A stretch of DNA of 64,000 nt from an uncultured eubacterium 1-6 (GTDB lineage Bacteria; Bacillota; Clostridia; Lachnospirales; Lachnospiraceae). Within the stretch, counting starts at the first letter, position 1. Every line of letters begins with the position of its first letter. The position numbers and the translations under genes are program-made. Location: NCBI GenBank assembly GCA_903789595.1, contig CAIFEZ010000002.1:162920-226919 (forward strand), in the 5' to 3' direction. Below the pieces are notes generated by a model. The model did no database searches and was not told the DNA's origin. It worked only from the letters and a program-made list of their open reading frames with translations. Of the stretch, positions 17,984 through 27,884 are shown piece after piece.

Positions 17984-19132
17984 ATGGAACATTTCCATAT
18001 CCTCACAGATATTTATTTTGGTGAAAAATCTCTGGATCGCCTGAGCCGGATCAACAGCCGGAAGGTCTTCATTGTTACCGATCCCTTTATCGTGAAGAGC
18101 GATGCGATCCGCAATATCGTAAAGCCTCTCTCAAAGGGCGGCATTGCCTATGAAATATTCACCGAGGTGGTTCCGGATCCTCCGATCTCAAAGGTCGTTG
18201 CCGGTGTCAAAGCTTATCTGGAGTCCGGCTGTGACACGATTATAGGCGTAGGCGGCGGATCTGCCATGGATCTCTCCAAATCCATACGCAAAATGTCGGA
18301 GAGCATGAACGGAGGAACGCATATCCGTCTGATCTGCATCCCGACCACGAGCGGTACCGGAAGCGAAGTGACCTCCTTTGCCGTTATCAGCGATCCTGAT
18401 CACCAGAAGAAGATTCCGCTGGTTTCTGACGATATGTCGCCGGACGAAGCCATCCTCGACGCGGTGCTGGTGCGGAGTGTACCCGCGTCTGTGACGGCAG
18501 ATACCGGAATGGATGTACTGACTCACGCGATTGAAGCCTATGTCAGCACGAAGCACAACGACTTCTCCGGCGCGCTTGCAGAAAAAGCCGTTGAGATCGT
18601 CGGCCAGTATCTCTTCCGCTCCTACTCTGACAATAACGACACACACGCCCGGGAGAAGATGCATACAGCGGCCACACTGGCGGGACTCGCCTTTAACTCT
18701 GCCTCCCTCGGCCTGAACCACGGGATGGCTCATCAGCTCGGTGCGCATTTTCATATTCCCCACGGCCGTGCCAACGCCATGCTGCTTCCGATCGTCACAG
18801 AATACAACGCCGGCGTTTCCAACCTCACAAAGAACCGGGACCTGTCCGATGATCCCGTGGTGGAGCGCTACTGCAATATCGCGACAATGCTCGGCCTCTC
18901 CAGCTTCAATCCGGTCATGACCATCCATTCCCTGTGCAACTACATGAGATACATGTCCGAGAGCATGGGCATTCCGCAGCATCTCTCCGAGATGCTGGAC
19001 ATCTCAAAGGAAGAATATGAGACGCATCTCGACAGCATGGCTGAGGCAGCTCTGAACGACTCCTGCACCGAAACAAACCCGAGACAGCCTCTGAAGCCGG
19101 AAGTCATTGAACTGTACCGCAAGCTCTGGTAA
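17984..19132 (+). CDS. Iron-containing alcohol dehydrogenase
   Basis: NAD(P)H-dependent group III dehydrogenase of 382 residues that interconverts aldehydes and alcohols in fermentation. The nucleotide site includes GVGGGSAMDLSK and PTTSGTGSEVTSFAVI; iron ligands are expected in DVLTHAIEAYVS and in NHGMAHQLGAHFHIPHGRAN. The segment order and length fit 1-propanol or 1,3-propanediol dehydrogenase-like enzymes, but the substrate is unknown. ATG follows AAGGAAAGGAC. It has its own promoter overlapped by a palindrome, suggesting regulated expression, and ends at a strong hairpin. Confidence 0.94.
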   Translation: MEHFHILTDIYFGEKSLDRLSRINSRKVFIVTDPFIVKSDAIRNIVKPLSKGGIAYEIFTEVVPDPPISKVVAGVKAYLESGCDTIIGVGGGSAMDLSKSIRKMSESMNGGTHIRLICIPTTSGTGSEVTSFAVISDPDHQKKIPLVSDDMSPDEAILDAVLVRSVPASVTADTGMDVLTHAIEAYVSTKHNDFSGALAEKAVEIVGQYLFRSYSDNNDTHAREKMHTAATLAGLAFNSASLGLNHGMAHQLGAHFHIPHGRANAMLLPIVTEYNAGVSNLTKNRDLSDDPVVERYCNIATMLGLSSFNPVMTIHSLCNYMRYMSESMGIPQHLSEMLDISKEEYETHLDSMAEAALNDSCTETNPRQPLKPEVIELYRKLW

Positions 19133-19192
19133 TCCGGCATGCAGCCGATGCTGCAGGCTTCCAGCAACTCGTTATACAGAAATTCTATAAAA

Positions 19193-19248
19193 ACTGCCGC
19201 AAAAGCGGGCGGCCTCTTCCGGCACCAGCTTTTGCGGCAGTCCTTTTT
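19193..19248. terminator. Bidirectional terminator between convergent genes
   Basis: Perfect arms actgccgcaaaagc (19193-19206) and gcttttgcggcagt (19228-19241). Plus-strand side is followed by CCTTTTTAT, minus-strand side by TTTTATAG, so it can serve both the dehydrogenase and the DUF1015 gene. Confidence 0.88.
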
Positions 19249-19249
19249 A

Positions 19250-20491
19250 TCACTTTTCGATCTTGTGTATAAACAGCCCGCTCCTGAGCTTGGGCTCGAA
19301 CCAGGTCGATTTCGGCGGCATCAGAAGTCCCGCGTCAGCCACGGCAAAAAGCTCGCTGATCGATGTGGGATACAGGGCGAAGGCAGCCTCGCAGTCCTCA
19401 CGGCATCTTCTCTCCAGCTCTCCGAGCCCGCGGATTCCTCCGACGAAATCAATTCTTGCGTCCGTTCTCGGGTCCTGAATATTCCAGATCGGCCCCAGCG
19501 CCTCTCTCTGCAGATATTCCACGTCCAGACAGCCGATCGGATCGGTCTTCAGAAGGTGCTTCCGGGTCTGCAGACGATACCATTTTCCCTCCAGATAAAG
19601 GCCCATCTCTCCCTTTTTCGACGGATGGTACGGAGATTCCGGTGCCTCGGCGATACGAAATACCTGATCCAGTTTTTCCAGAATCTCATCCGGCTCATAT
19701 CCGTTCAGATCCTTCAGAACACGGTTGTAGTCCATGATCTGCAGCTCGTCATCCGGAAACAGCACGGAAAGAAAATAGTTGAACTCCTCCTCTCCGGTAT
19801 AATCCGGATGCTCCTTTCTCCTCTTCAGCGATACGGAAACGGCGGACGCCGCTCTGTGATGCCCGTCCGCGATATAGGTATGATCAAGACCGGCGAATGC
19901 TTCGGTCAGCGCGGCAATCTGGTCGTCCCGGTCGATCCTCCACACCCGGTGAATCACACCGTCTTCGGCGATAAAATCCAGCACCGGTGCCTTCCTGCTC
20001 TCCTTCTCTATCAGACTCCTGATTTCGGGATGCGAGCGATAGGCGAGAAAGATCGGACCTGTCTGCGCGCTGCAGGCATCAATATGATCAAACCGGTCCT
20101 TTTCCTTGTCCTTTCGAGTGTTCTCATGCTTCCTGATCACATTGTTCAGGTAATCATCCACCGAAGAGCACGCGACCAGGCCCTTCTGGCTCCTGCCGTT
20201 CATGATCAGCTCCCATATATAGAAGCAGGGCCTGCTGTCCTCTTCAAAAATACCCTTGTTCTCCCATTCCTTAAGCATTGACGACGCCTTTTCATAGACG
20301 CAGGGCGCATAGATATCCTGTTCCTCGGGGAACTGTGTCTCCGCGCGGTCGATAGCGAGAAAGGAAATTGGATTCCTCTCCACAGCCTCTCTTGCCTCCT
20401 CCCGATTGTATACATCGTAGGGCAGGGCCGCCACCTGCGCGGCCTTCTCCTTCACCGGCGTCAGCGCCCGGAACGGTCTAATTACAGCCAT
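19250..20491 (-). CDS. DUF1015 family protein
   Basis: 413-residue protein of a family of unknown function found next to serA/serC in many Clostridia. Features typical of the family are the opening AVIRPFRALTP, LPYDVYNREEA, YIADGHHRAASA near the middle and a closing PKSTWFEPKLRSGLFIHKI. The start is set at 20491 because GGAGG precedes it by 7 bases and homologues begin here; a 27-residue upstream extension lies over the serA terminator. It follows serC-serA in the same direction. A link to serine metabolism is suggested by position only. Confidence 0.9.
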   Translation of the reverse strand: MAVIRPFRALTPVKEKAAQVAALPYDVYNREEAREAVERNPISFLAIDRAETQFPEEQDIYAPCVYEKASSMLKEWENKGIFEEDSRPCFYIWELIMNGRSQKGLVACSSVDDYLNNVIRKHENTRKDKEKDRFDHIDACSAQTGPIFLAYRSHPEIRSLIEKESRKAPVLDFIAEDGVIHRVWRIDRDDQIAALTEAFAGLDHTYIADGHHRAASAVSVSLKRRKEHPDYTGEEEFNYFLSVLFPDDELQIMDYNRVLKDLNGYEPDEILEKLDQVFRIAEAPESPYHPSKKGEMGLYLEGKWYRLQTRKHLLKTDPIGCLDVEYLQREALGPIWNIQDPRTDARIDFVGGIRGLGELERRCREDCEAAFALYPTSISELFAVADAGLLMPPKSTWFEPKLRSGLFIHKIEK

Positions 20492-20570
20492 TTCTATACC
20501 TCCGTGAACAGATGCGGCCGTACCCGGCCACATCGCATCCGTATGCTCCTCATTGTTCGTGAAGAAGTAC

Positions 20571-20599
20571 AAAAACCCCGGAAATTCCTTTCCGGGGTT
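20571..20599 (-). terminator. serA terminator
   Basis: Arms aaccccggaaa and tttccggggtt with a 4-base loop, followed on the minus strand by TTTTT. It separates serCA from the DUF1015 gene, so DUF1015 needs readthrough or its own promoter. Confidence 0.88.
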
Positions 20600-20617
20600 C
20601 CTATTCTTTTACACTGC

Positions 20618-21784
20618 TTATCTTGTGATGACTCTGGCCTTCAGTACACCGTCGGTCGCCTCAATCTTCGTCATCACCTGCTCATTCACCGGCGCTTCAA
20701 GATCGATGACCGTGTATGCGAAATCACCGCGGCTCTTGTTCGCCATATTTGCAATATTAAAGCCCTCATCCGAGAGAATTCTCGTAAATCTGCGGATCAT
20801 ATCCTTTACATTTCTGTGGCAGATGCACAGACGCGCCGCGTCACGCAGAATACCGTTGTTCATGTTCGGATAATTCACAGAATGGCTGATATTTCCGTTC
20901 TCGATGAAATCCCGGAGCTCCTTGACTGCCATCTCCGCGCAGTTGTCCTCGGCTTCCTCTGTGGAAGCTCCCAGATGCGGAGTGATGATGGTATTCGTCG
21001 CGTTGATGATCTTGTCATTGGCGAAATCTGTCATGTATCTTCTGACCTTGCCCGCCTTCAGCGCATCGATCATGGCATCCTCGTCCACCAGAATGTCACG
21101 CGCATAGTTCATCACCACCACACCCGGCTTCATCATTTCAATGGCCTCGCGGCTGATCATGCCTCTGGTGCTGTCGGTCGCCGGCACATGAACCGTGATA
21201 AAGTCACACTCTTTATAAATTTCATTGACATCCTGAATGTGACGGATCGTTCTGGACAGATTCCACGCGGCATCGACCGACAGGAAGGGATCATAGCCGT
21301 AGACGTCCATTCCCAGATGCGTCGCCGCATTTGCGACGAGCTGACCGATTGCGCCGAGTCCGATGATTCCCAGCTTTTTTCCGCTGATCTCGGTTCCGGC
21401 GAACTGCTTCTTCGCCTTCTCCGCGTCCTTTCCGATGTTTTCATCGTCATGATTTGCTCTGACCCACTCAATACCGCCGACGATATCACGGGATGCCAGC
21501 AGCATCGACGCGATGACCAGCTCCTTCACGGCGTTTGCATTGGCGCCGGGCGTGTTGAATACAACGATTCCCTTCTCCGCACATTTCTCGAGCGGGATGT
21601 TGTTGACACCGGCGCCCGCACGGGCAATCGCAAGGAGCTTGCCGCCGAACTCCATATCGTGCATCTTCGCACTTCTGACCAGAACCGCGTCAGCGTCCTC
21701 GAACCGGTCTGTCTCCCTGTACTGATCGCTGAAACGCTGAAGACCGACCTTTGAAATATTATTTAAGCAATGATACTGATACAT
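20618..21784 (-). CDS. serA: D-3-phosphoglycerate dehydrogenase
   Basis: First step of serine synthesis: 3-phosphoglycerate to 3-phosphohydroxypyruvate with NAD. The 388-residue protein has a Rossmann domain (LGIIGLGAIGQLVAN), catalytic-region motifs FITVHVPAT and NYARDILVDEDAM, the histidine in ITPHLGASTEEAE, and a C-terminal ACT domain (CICHRNVKDMIRRF onward) that may bind serine. ATG at 21784 overlaps the serC stop codon as TAATG, so translation is coupled. Followed by a strong terminator. Confidence 0.96.
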   Translation of the reverse strand: MYQYHCLNNISKVGLQRFSDQYRETDRFEDADAVLVRSAKMHDMEFGGKLLAIARAGAGVNNIPLEKCAEKGIVVFNTPGANANAVKELVIASMLLASRDIVGGIEWVRANHDDENIGKDAEKAKKQFAGTEISGKKLGIIGLGAIGQLVANAATHLGMDVYGYDPFLSVDAAWNLSRTIRHIQDVNEIYKECDFITVHVPATDSTRGMISREAIEMMKPGVVVMNYARDILVDEDAMIDALKAGKVRRYMTDFANDKIINATNTIITPHLGASTEEAEDNCAEMAVKELRDFIENGNISHSVNYPNMNNGILRDAARLCICHRNVKDMIRRFTRILSDEGFNIANMANKSRGDFAYTVIDLEAPVNEQVMTKIEATDGVLKARVITR

Positions 21785-22869
21785 TATTTCAGATTCTCCT
21801 TCTCAAACTCACCCATGAACTTCACGAGAGCCTCAACACCCGCGTAAGGCATTGCGTTGTAAATGGAAGCGCGCATACCGCCGACGGTACGATGGCCTTT
21901 CAGGTTCTCCAGTCCGGCCTCCTTCGCCTCTGCGACGAATTTCGCGTCCATCTCCTTGTCTCCGGTCACGAAGGGAACATTCATCAGAGAGCGGTCCTCT
22001 TTGCGAACCGTGCCCTTGAACAGCTTCGACTGATCGAGATAATCGTAAAGGAGCTTAGCCTTCTTCTCATTGCGCTCGTTCATTGCCTCAAGTCCGCCGT
22101 TTTTCTTCAGCCACTTGAAGACCTTGCCGCAGATGTAGATGCACCAGCAGTTCGGTGTGTTGTACAGAGAATTCTTGTCTGCCTGTGTCTTGTACTTCAT
22201 CATCGTCGGCGTGCCCGGCAGGCAGTCGTCCGTGATCAGGTCGTCGCGGATTACGGTGATGACCATTCCGGCAGGGCCTACATTCTTCTGCACACCGCCG
22301 AAAAACAGGCCGTACTTTTCCACATCGATCGGACGGGACAGGAAATTCGAGGAAACGTCCGCCACAAGGAGCTTTCCCTTTGTATTCGGAAGCTTCTTGT
22401 ACTCTGTTCCGTAAATGGTATTGTTCTCGCAGATATATACGTAATCCGCATCCTCGTCGATCGGAAGATCCGAGCAATCCGGGATGTAGGTGTAATTCTG
22501 ATCCGCGGAGGAAGCAATCGCATTGGCTTTTCCGTAGATCTGCGCCTCCTCCCATGCCTTCTTTGCCCAGTTTCCGGTAATAATATAGTCGGCGACGCGG
22601 TTCTTCATCAGATTCATCGGAATCTGCGCGAACTGAAGGCTTCCGCCGCCCTGTAAGAACAGAATCTTATAATTATCCGGAACCCCGACAAGCTCGCGGA
22701 AATCCTGTTCGGCTTCATTGATAATATCATCGAACATTTTAGATCGGTGACTCATCTCCATGACTGACATTCCGCATCCGCGGTAGTCCATCATCTCTTC
22801 CTGTGCTTCCTTCAGAACCTCCTCCGGAAGAACAGCCGGTCCGGCCGAAAAATTATAAACTCTGCTCAT
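21784..22869 (-). CDS. serC: Phosphoserine aminotransferase
   Basis: PLP enzyme making phosphoserine from 3-phosphohydroxypyruvate and glutamate. The 361-residue protein starts MSRVYNFSAGPAVLPEEVL, has the PLP lysine region in FGGVQKNVGPAG, substrate motifs GGGSLQFAQIPMNL and HRTVGGMRASIYNAM. Start chosen at 22869 after GGAGG; an upstream extension of 17 codons overlaps the promoter region. First gene of the serC-serA operon, with its own promoter just after ilvB. Confidence 0.97.
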   Translation of the reverse strand: MSRVYNFSAGPAVLPEEVLKEAQEEMMDYRGCGMSVMEMSHRSKMFDDIINEAEQDFRELVGVPDNYKILFLQGGGSLQFAQIPMNLMKNRVADYIITGNWAKKAWEEAQIYGKANAIASSADQNYTYIPDCSDLPIDEDADYVYICENNTIYGTEYKKLPNTKGKLLVADVSSNFLSRPIDVEKYGLFFGGVQKNVGPAGMVITVIRDDLITDDCLPGTPTMMKYKTQADKNSLYNTPNCWCIYICGKVFKWLKKNGGLEAMNERNEKKAKLLYDYLDQSKLFKGTVRKEDRSLMNVPFVTGDKEMDAKFVAEAKEAGLENLKGHRTVGGMRASIYNAMPYAGVEALVKFMGEFEKENLK

Positions 22870-22928
22870 TTTGATATCCTCCTGGTAAAATTCTAGTGTG
22901 CTACCTGAAATCCGAAACACACTTTACT

Positions 22929-22957
22929 ATGATAAACTTCTAACAAATACTTGTCAA
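22929..22957 (-). promoter_or_regulatory. serC promoter
   Basis: On the minus strand TTGACA (22957-22952), 17-base spacer, TATCAT (22934-22929). It abuts the ilvB stop codon, making serCA a separate unit from leuB-ilvD-ilvB. Confidence 0.8.
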
Positions 22958-22958
22958 T

Positions 22959-24638
22959 CTACTTGTTCCAGTTCTCCATGTCCTTCTGGTCGTAGATTTC
23001 ATCGTTTGGCTTTCCCGCCGGAATCATCGGAGACACCTTGTCATCCGGATCGATGATGCAGTCGAGCACAACCGGCTTCTGATCCGCGATCGCCTTCTCG
23101 AGGGCGGGCGCGAATTCTTCCGCTCTGGTGATGCGGACGCCCTCTGCTCCAAGCGCCTCCGCCACCTTGACGAAATCGACCTTGTCATCGAGTATCGTAC
23201 TGGAATATCTCTGCCCGTAGAACAGATTCTGCCACTGGCGCACCATGCCGAGCACATGATTATTGATCACGACCTCGATTACCGGTATATTGCTCCGTAC
23301 GGCTGTGGCGATCTCGTTCATGTTCATGCGGAAACAGCCGTCGCCAGCGATGTTGATGACCGTCTTGTCAGGTCTTCCGCACTTCGCGCCGATCGCCGCG
23401 CCGAGTCCGTATCCCATGGTTCCGAGTCCGCCCGAGGTGATCAGCGTTCTCGGCTCCGTGTACTTATAGTACTGCGCCGCCCACATCTGATGCTGTCCGA
23501 CATCGGTGCAGATGATGGCCTGTCCTTTTGTAATTTCATAGATTTTGCGGATGACAAACTGTGCTGTGAGGCGATCCGCCGGCACGTAATCATTTACCAG
23601 TTTCTGCTTTGCGTGCATTTCTTCTGTCCACTGCGGATTGGATTTTTCCTTGATCTCCGGAAGAAGCGCGTCAAGAACCTCTTTCATGTCCCCGGAAACG
23701 CTTGCCGTCACGACGACATTTTTGTTCACCTCCGCCGGGTCAACGTCAATCTGGAGGATCTTCGCCTGCTTTGCGAAGGTCTTCGGCGATCCCACATCCC
23801 GATCCGAAAAACGGGCTCCCAGAACAATCAGAAGATCGCACTCGGAGGTGAGCAGATTTGCCCCTTTTGTGCCGTGCATGCCGAGCATGCCCATATACTG
23901 ATCATCTGTCCCCGGGAAGGTTCCCTTCCCCATCAGCGTGTCGCAGACGGGCGCCTGAATCCGATGCGCAAGCTCAATGACTTCCTTCTGTGCGCCCGAG
24001 ATCGCAGCGCCGCCTCCGACAAAGAGATACGGACGCTTTGAGGCATTGATCATCTCCACCGCCCTTGTGAGGTCTTCTTTATTCACGTTTTTGCCCGGCG
24101 CCGGCATCTCCGGTTCTTTTCTCCCAAAATCGCAGACTGCAGCCGTGATATCCTTCGGGATGTCCACGAGCACAGGGCCCGGTCTTCCGCTCCTGGCAAT
24201 GGCAAACGCGCGCCGGATGGTATCCGCGAGACGGGTGACATCCTTGACGATCGAGCTGTATTTTGTGATTGGCGTCGTAATTCCTGTGATATCAACCTCC
24301 TGGAAGCTGTCCTTCCCGAGGTAGCTGGTTCCCACATTGGCGGTGATTGCCACGATCGGAACCGAATCCATATATGCCGTAGCGATACCGGTTACCAGAT
24401 TTGTCGCTCCGGGTCCCGATGTCGCCAAACATACGCCGACCTTTCCCGTCGCCCTCGCATAGCCGTCGGCAGCGTGCGACGCTCCCTGCTCATGAGAGGT
24501 CAGAATATGATGAATTTCCGGATGTTTGTATAATTCGTCATAGATGTTCAGGATGGCGCCGCCCGGATATCCGAAGACGGTATCTACGCCCTGTTCCTTC
24601 AGGCATTCAATGACGATCTGTGATCCATTTAACTGCAT
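22959..24638 (-). CDS. ilvB: Acetolactate synthase large subunit
   Basis: TPP- and FAD-dependent enzyme joining pyruvate with pyruvate or 2-oxobutyrate for valine, leucine and isoleucine. The 559-residue protein opens MQLNGSQIVIECLKEQGVDT and GYPGGAILNIYDEL (catalytic Glu nearby in LTSHEQGASHAADGYARATG). The TPP-binding motif is GDGCFRMNMNEIATA. Start at 24638 is supported by GAGGG; the upstream ATG codons have no site. No small regulatory subunit (ilvN) follows; serC comes next. Anabolic role is supported by leuB and ilvD upstream. Confidence 0.95.
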   Translation of the reverse strand: MQLNGSQIVIECLKEQGVDTVFGYPGGAILNIYDELYKHPEIHHILTSHEQGASHAADGYARATGKVGVCLATSGPGATNLVTGIATAYMDSVPIVAITANVGTSYLGKDSFQEVDITGITTPITKYSSIVKDVTRLADTIRRAFAIARSGRPGPVLVDIPKDITAAVCDFGRKEPEMPAPGKNVNKEDLTRAVEMINASKRPYLFVGGGAAISGAQKEVIELAHRIQAPVCDTLMGKGTFPGTDDQYMGMLGMHGTKGANLLTSECDLLIVLGARFSDRDVGSPKTFAKQAKILQIDVDPAEVNKNVVVTASVSGDMKEVLDALLPEIKEKSNPQWTEEMHAKQKLVNDYVPADRLTAQFVIRKIYEITKGQAIICTDVGQHQMWAAQYYKYTEPRTLITSGGLGTMGYGLGAAIGAKCGRPDKTVINIAGDGCFRMNMNEIATAVRSNIPVIEVVINNHVLGMVRQWQNLFYGQRYSSTILDDKVDFVKVAEALGAEGVRITRAEEFAPALEKAIADQKPVVLDCIIDPDDKVSPMIPAGKPNDEIYDQKDMENWNK

Positions 24639-24773
24639 GTCAGTATCCCTCTTTTTCATATGTGCAGGATTGCGAACTGAAGTACATAGCACGGGCAATC
24701 CAAGCATGGCGGGGACAGAGAATCTTTTGTCCCCAAAATACGGCCTTGTAGTGCCCCTTTAAGGGCATTGACA
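24639..24773. promoter_or_regulatory. Hairpins between ilvD and ilvB
   Basis: Two inverted repeats lie here: ggggaca/tgtcccc near 24711-24735 and tgccc/gggca near 24752-24767. Neither has a U-tract on the minus strand. They may be processing or attenuation structures; function not shown. Confidence 0.35.
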
Positions 24774-26447
24774 TTACTGTACGTCCGGTGTCCTGAGAAT
24801 CGCGCCGCGGTTCGCGCTGGTCACCATCGCCGCATAGCGGGCGAGATATCCTGTCGTCACGTTTGGTTTTCTCGGAACCCACCCGGCCTTTCTTCTGGCG
24901 ATTTCCTCGTCGCTCACCTTCATGTCAAGCCTGTGATTCGGGATATCGATGCTGATGATGTCTCCCTCCTGCACGAAGGCAATCGGCCCGCCGACCGCAG
25001 CCTCCGGGCTGACATGGCCGATAGAGGCGCCTCTGGAGGCGCCGGAGAAACGTCCGTCCGTGATCAGGGCGACGCTGGAGTCAAGCCCCATTCCGGCGAT
25101 CGCCGAGGTCGGGTTCAGCATTTCTCTCATGCCCGGGCCGCCCTTCGGTCCTTCATAACGGATGACAACGACATCGCCGGGCACGATTTTTCCGCCCTTG
25201 ATCGCAGCGATCGCGTCCTCCTCGCAGTCGAATACCCGTGCCGGACCCTCATGCACCATCATCTCCGGAAGTACGGCGGACTGCTTTACGATAGCGGTGT
25301 CCGGCGCCAGATTGCCCTTGAGAACGGCAAGGCCGCCCTTTTCCATGAACGGATGATCGATCGGCCGGATGATTTCCGGATCCTTATTGATGCAGTTCTT
25401 GATATTCTCGCCGACGGTCCTGCCGGTTACTGTCATGCAGTCCAGATTCAGAAGATTCTTCTTGGACAGCTCGTTCATCACCGCGTAAACGCCGCCCGCC
25501 TCATTCAGATCTTCCATATAGGTAGCTCCCGCGGGTGCCAGGTGGCAGAGATTCGGCGTCTTCTCGCTGATCTCATTTGCGAGCTCTGTGTCAAAATCAA
25601 AGCCCGCCTCATGCGCGATCGCGGGGATATGGAGCATGGTATTGGTGGAGCATCCGAGCGCCATGTCTACGGTAAGCGCGTTCAGGAACGCTTCCTTCGT
25701 CATGATGTCGCGGGGGCGGATGTTTTTCTCCAGCATCTCCATGACCTTCATGCCCGCATGCTTTGCGAGGCGAAGCCTCTCGGAATATACCGCCGGGATG
25801 GTGCCGTTGCCCTGAAGGCCCATGCCGAGCGCCTCGGTGATGCAGTTCATGCTGTTCGCGGTGTACATGCCGGAGCAGGAGCCGCAGGTCGGGCAGACCT
25901 TTCTCTCATATTCCGACACCTGATCCTCGGTGAACTTCCCTGCCGCGTAGGAGCCGACCGCCTCAAACATCGACGAGAGGCTTCTCTTCCTCCCGTAGAC
26001 GTGTCCGGCCATCATCGGGCCGCCGCTTACGAAGACGGTGGGAATGTTGATGCGGGCCGCCGCCATCAGAAGACCCGGGACATTCTTATCGCAGTTCGGA
26101 ATCATCACCAGGCCGTCGAACTGATGCGCGATCGCCATGCATTCCGTGGAATCGCAGATCAGATCACGGGTGACCAGAGAATACTTCATTCCGATGTGTC
26201 CCATGGCGATGCCGTCGCAGACCGCGATCGCCGGAAACATTACCGGCATTCCGCCTGCCTCGGCCACGCCCATCTTCACCGCCTGGGCAATCTTGTCCAG
26301 GTTCATGTGTCCCGGAACGATCTCATTGTATGAGCAGACGATGCCGATCAGCGGCTTCTTCATCTCCTCCGGTGTGAATCCCAGTGCGTTGAACAGACTT
26401 CTCGCAGGCGCCGCCTGCATACCCTTTGTAACATGATCACTATTCAT
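24774..26447 (-). CDS. ilvD: Dihydroxy-acid dehydratase
   Basis: Iron-sulfur dehydratase in branched-chain amino acid synthesis. The 557-residue protein has cysteine ligands in [10 protein letters not shown] and [19 protein letters not shown], plus [14 protein letters not shown] and a C-terminal [20 protein letters not shown]. Start taken at 26447 ([10 protein letters not shown]), with GGGAG upstream; an ATG five codons earlier overlaps that site. Lies between leuB and ilvB in one direction. Confidence 0.96.
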   Translation of the reverse strand: MNSDHVTKGMQAAPARSLFNALGFTPEEMKKPLIGIVCSYNEIVPGHMNLDKIAQAVKMGVAEAGGMPVMFPAIAVCDGIAMGHIGMKYSLVTRDLICDSTECMAIAHQFDGLVMIPNCDKNVPGLLMAAARINIPTVFVSGGPMMAGHVYGRKRSLSSMFEAVGSYAAGKFTEDQVSEYERKVCPTCGSCSGMYTANSMNCITEALGMGLQGNGTIPAVYSERLRLAKHAGMKVMEMLEKNIRPRDIMTKEAFLNALTVDMALGCSTNTMLHIPAIAHEAGFDFDTELANEISEKTPNLCHLAPAGATYMEDLNEAGGVYAVMNELSKKNLLNLDCMTVTGRTVGENIKNCINKDPEIIRPIDHPFMEKGGLAVLKGNLAPDTAIVKQSAVLPEMMVHEGPARVFDCEEDAIAAIKGGKIVPGDVVVIRYEGPKGGPGMREMLNPTSAIAGMGLDSSVALITDGRFSGASRGASIGHVSPEAAVGGPIAFVQEGDIISIDIPNHRLDMKVSDEEIARRKAGWVPRKPNVTTGYLARYAAMVTSANRGAILRTPDVQ

Positions 26448-26516
26448 AATCCGTTCTCCCATCTATCTAATCGTATTAATATGCCCAATCGTATTGATCT
26501 TCATCTGCCGCCTTGC

Positions 26517-27611
26517 TCAGGCTTCTTTCAGAATCGCCGTAATGGCGTCTCCCATACCGGAGCAGGTCACCTTCGTCGTGCCCTCAGAGTAAATATCGCC
26601 AGTCCGGTATCCGTCCGCGAGCACTCTCTCGACCGCCGACTCCACATCGTCCGCCTCTTCATCCAGATTCAGAGAATAACGCAGCATCATCGCCGCGGAA
26701 AGGATGGTCGCGATCGGATTGGCGATGTTCCTGCCCGCGATATCCGGCGCGGAGCCGTGCGACGGCTCATACAGACCGAAGCTGGTCTCATTCAGGCTTG
26801 CGGACGACAGCATTCCGATGGAACCGGTCACCATGCTCGCCTCGTCCGAAAGGATATCGCCGAACATATTCTCCGTCAGGATGACGTCAAACTGCTTCGG
26901 GTCGCGGACCAGCTGCATCGCGCAGTTGTCGACCAGCATATTCTCATAGGTGACCTCAGGATATTCCTTCGCGACCTCCGCCGTCACCTTTCTCCAGAGC
27001 CTGGAGGAATCCAGAACATTCGCCTTGTCTACCTCGGTCACCTTTTTGTTCCGCTTCATCGCGATCTCAAAGGCTCTCTTCGCGATCCTGCGGATCTCAT
27101 TCTCGTTGTAGCTCAGGGTATCGACCGCGGTCTCCACGCCTCCTACTTCCTTTGTCTCGCGCGCCCCGAAATACAGACCGCCGGTGAGTTCCCGCACGAT
27201 GATCAGATTAAAGCCTTCATCTCCGATAATCTCGTCCTTCAGAGGGCAGGCTGCCCGCAGCTCATTGTAGAGGTAAGCCGGACGAAGGTTCGCGAAAAGT
27301 CCCAGCGCCTTGCGGATGCCGAGCAGTCCGGCCTCCGGACGCTTTGACGGCTCCAGTCTGTACCACGGGGATGTCTTCGCGTCTCCGCCGATCGAGCCCA
27401 TCAGAACCGCGTCGCAGGTCTTCGCCTCGGCGACCGTTTCATCCGTGAGCGGGAGTCCCGTCGCGTCGATCGAGGCTCCTCCGAGCAGCAGGTTTGTATA
27501 ATGAAAGGTGTGGTGATATTTTTCAGCAACCGCATCCAGAACCTTCTGTGCCTCGTTGACAATTTCGGGGCCGATGCCGTCCCCGTGAATCAAACCGATT
27601 TTAAATTCCAT
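26517..27611 (-). CDS. leuB: 3-isopropylmalate dehydrogenase
   Basis: Oxidatively decarboxylates 3-isopropylmalate in leucine synthesis. The 364-residue protein opens [15 protein letters not shown], has [22 protein letters not shown], the metal-binding [15 protein letters not shown] and [13 protein letters not shown]. Start at 27611 after GAGGTG; upstream ATG codons at 27659 and 27641 lack sites and homologues begin here. First gene of leuB-ilvD-ilvB. leuA, leuC and leuD are not in the window. Confidence 0.96.
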   Translation of the reverse strand: MEFKIGLIHGDGIGPEIVNEAQKVLDAVAEKYHHTFHYTNLLLGGASIDATGLPLTDETVAEAKTCDAVLMGSIGGDAKTSPWYRLEPSKRPEAGLLGIRKALGLFANLRPAYLYNELRAACPLKDEIIGDEGFNLIIVRELTGGLYFGARETKEVGGVETAVDTLSYNENEIRRIAKRAFEIAMKRNKKVTEVDKANVLDSSRLWRKVTAEVAKEYPEVTYENMLVDNCAMQLVRDPKQFDVILTENMFGDILSDEASMVTGSIGMLSSASLNETSFGLYEPSHGSAPDIAGRNIANPIATILSAAMMLRYSLNLDEEADDVESAVERVLADGYRTGDIYSEGTTKVTCSGMGDAITAILKEA

Positions 27612-27684
27612 ATTCTGATACACCTCTTTTATCCTTAGCATAGTTGTCATTGCAGACATTTATCCTGATCATCAAGCCGTTCCA

Positions 27685-27733
27685 GGTGTGCTGTGTACAT
27701 GCAGCAGGTATCTGACCGGTGTGCTGTGTACAT
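27685..27733. promoter_or_regulatory. 16-bp direct repeat upstream of leuB
   Basis: Identical copies of ggtgtgctgtgtacat at 27685-27700 and 27718-27733. Their start-to-start distance is 33 bases, about three helical turns, which would place both on one DNA face. Located 75-125 bases before the leuB start. Candidate regulator-binding sites. Confidence 0.55.
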
Positions 27734-27830
27734 TCATTCAACTTGTACTTGACTCGTAGTCTATATAATACTTCAATTCAATTATCATTTCAACCGGCAA
27801 AAAAAGTTGCTGTTTCCGGGGCCGCCTGAC

Positions 27831-27864
27831 AAAAAGAAAAGCACAGAAACCTGCGCTTCTGTGC
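27831..27864 (-). terminator. yajC terminator
   Basis: Arms gcacagaa and ttctgtgc with an 8-base loop, followed on the minus strand by TTTTCTTTTTG, 21 bases after the yajC stop codon. Confidence 0.88.
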
Positions 27865-27884
27865 CTGAAAATCCGATCTTCCGA

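Noticed and set aside
19285..19310. tRNA-like GGGCTCGAACC string
   Set aside because: It lies within the DUF1015 coding sequence and no acceptor or anticodon stems accompany it.
24711..24767. Terminator between ilvD and ilvB
   Set aside because: Hairpins are present but no T-run follows on the minus strand; listed only as structures of unknown role.
27745..27780. Plus-strand TTGTAC..TATAAT promoter upstream of leuB
   Set aside because: The spacing is 15 and no plus-strand gene follows, so it is probably chance.
27612..27780. T-box leader before leuB
   Set aside because: No AGGGUGGNACCGCG antiterminator sequence and no terminator between the promoter region and the start codon.
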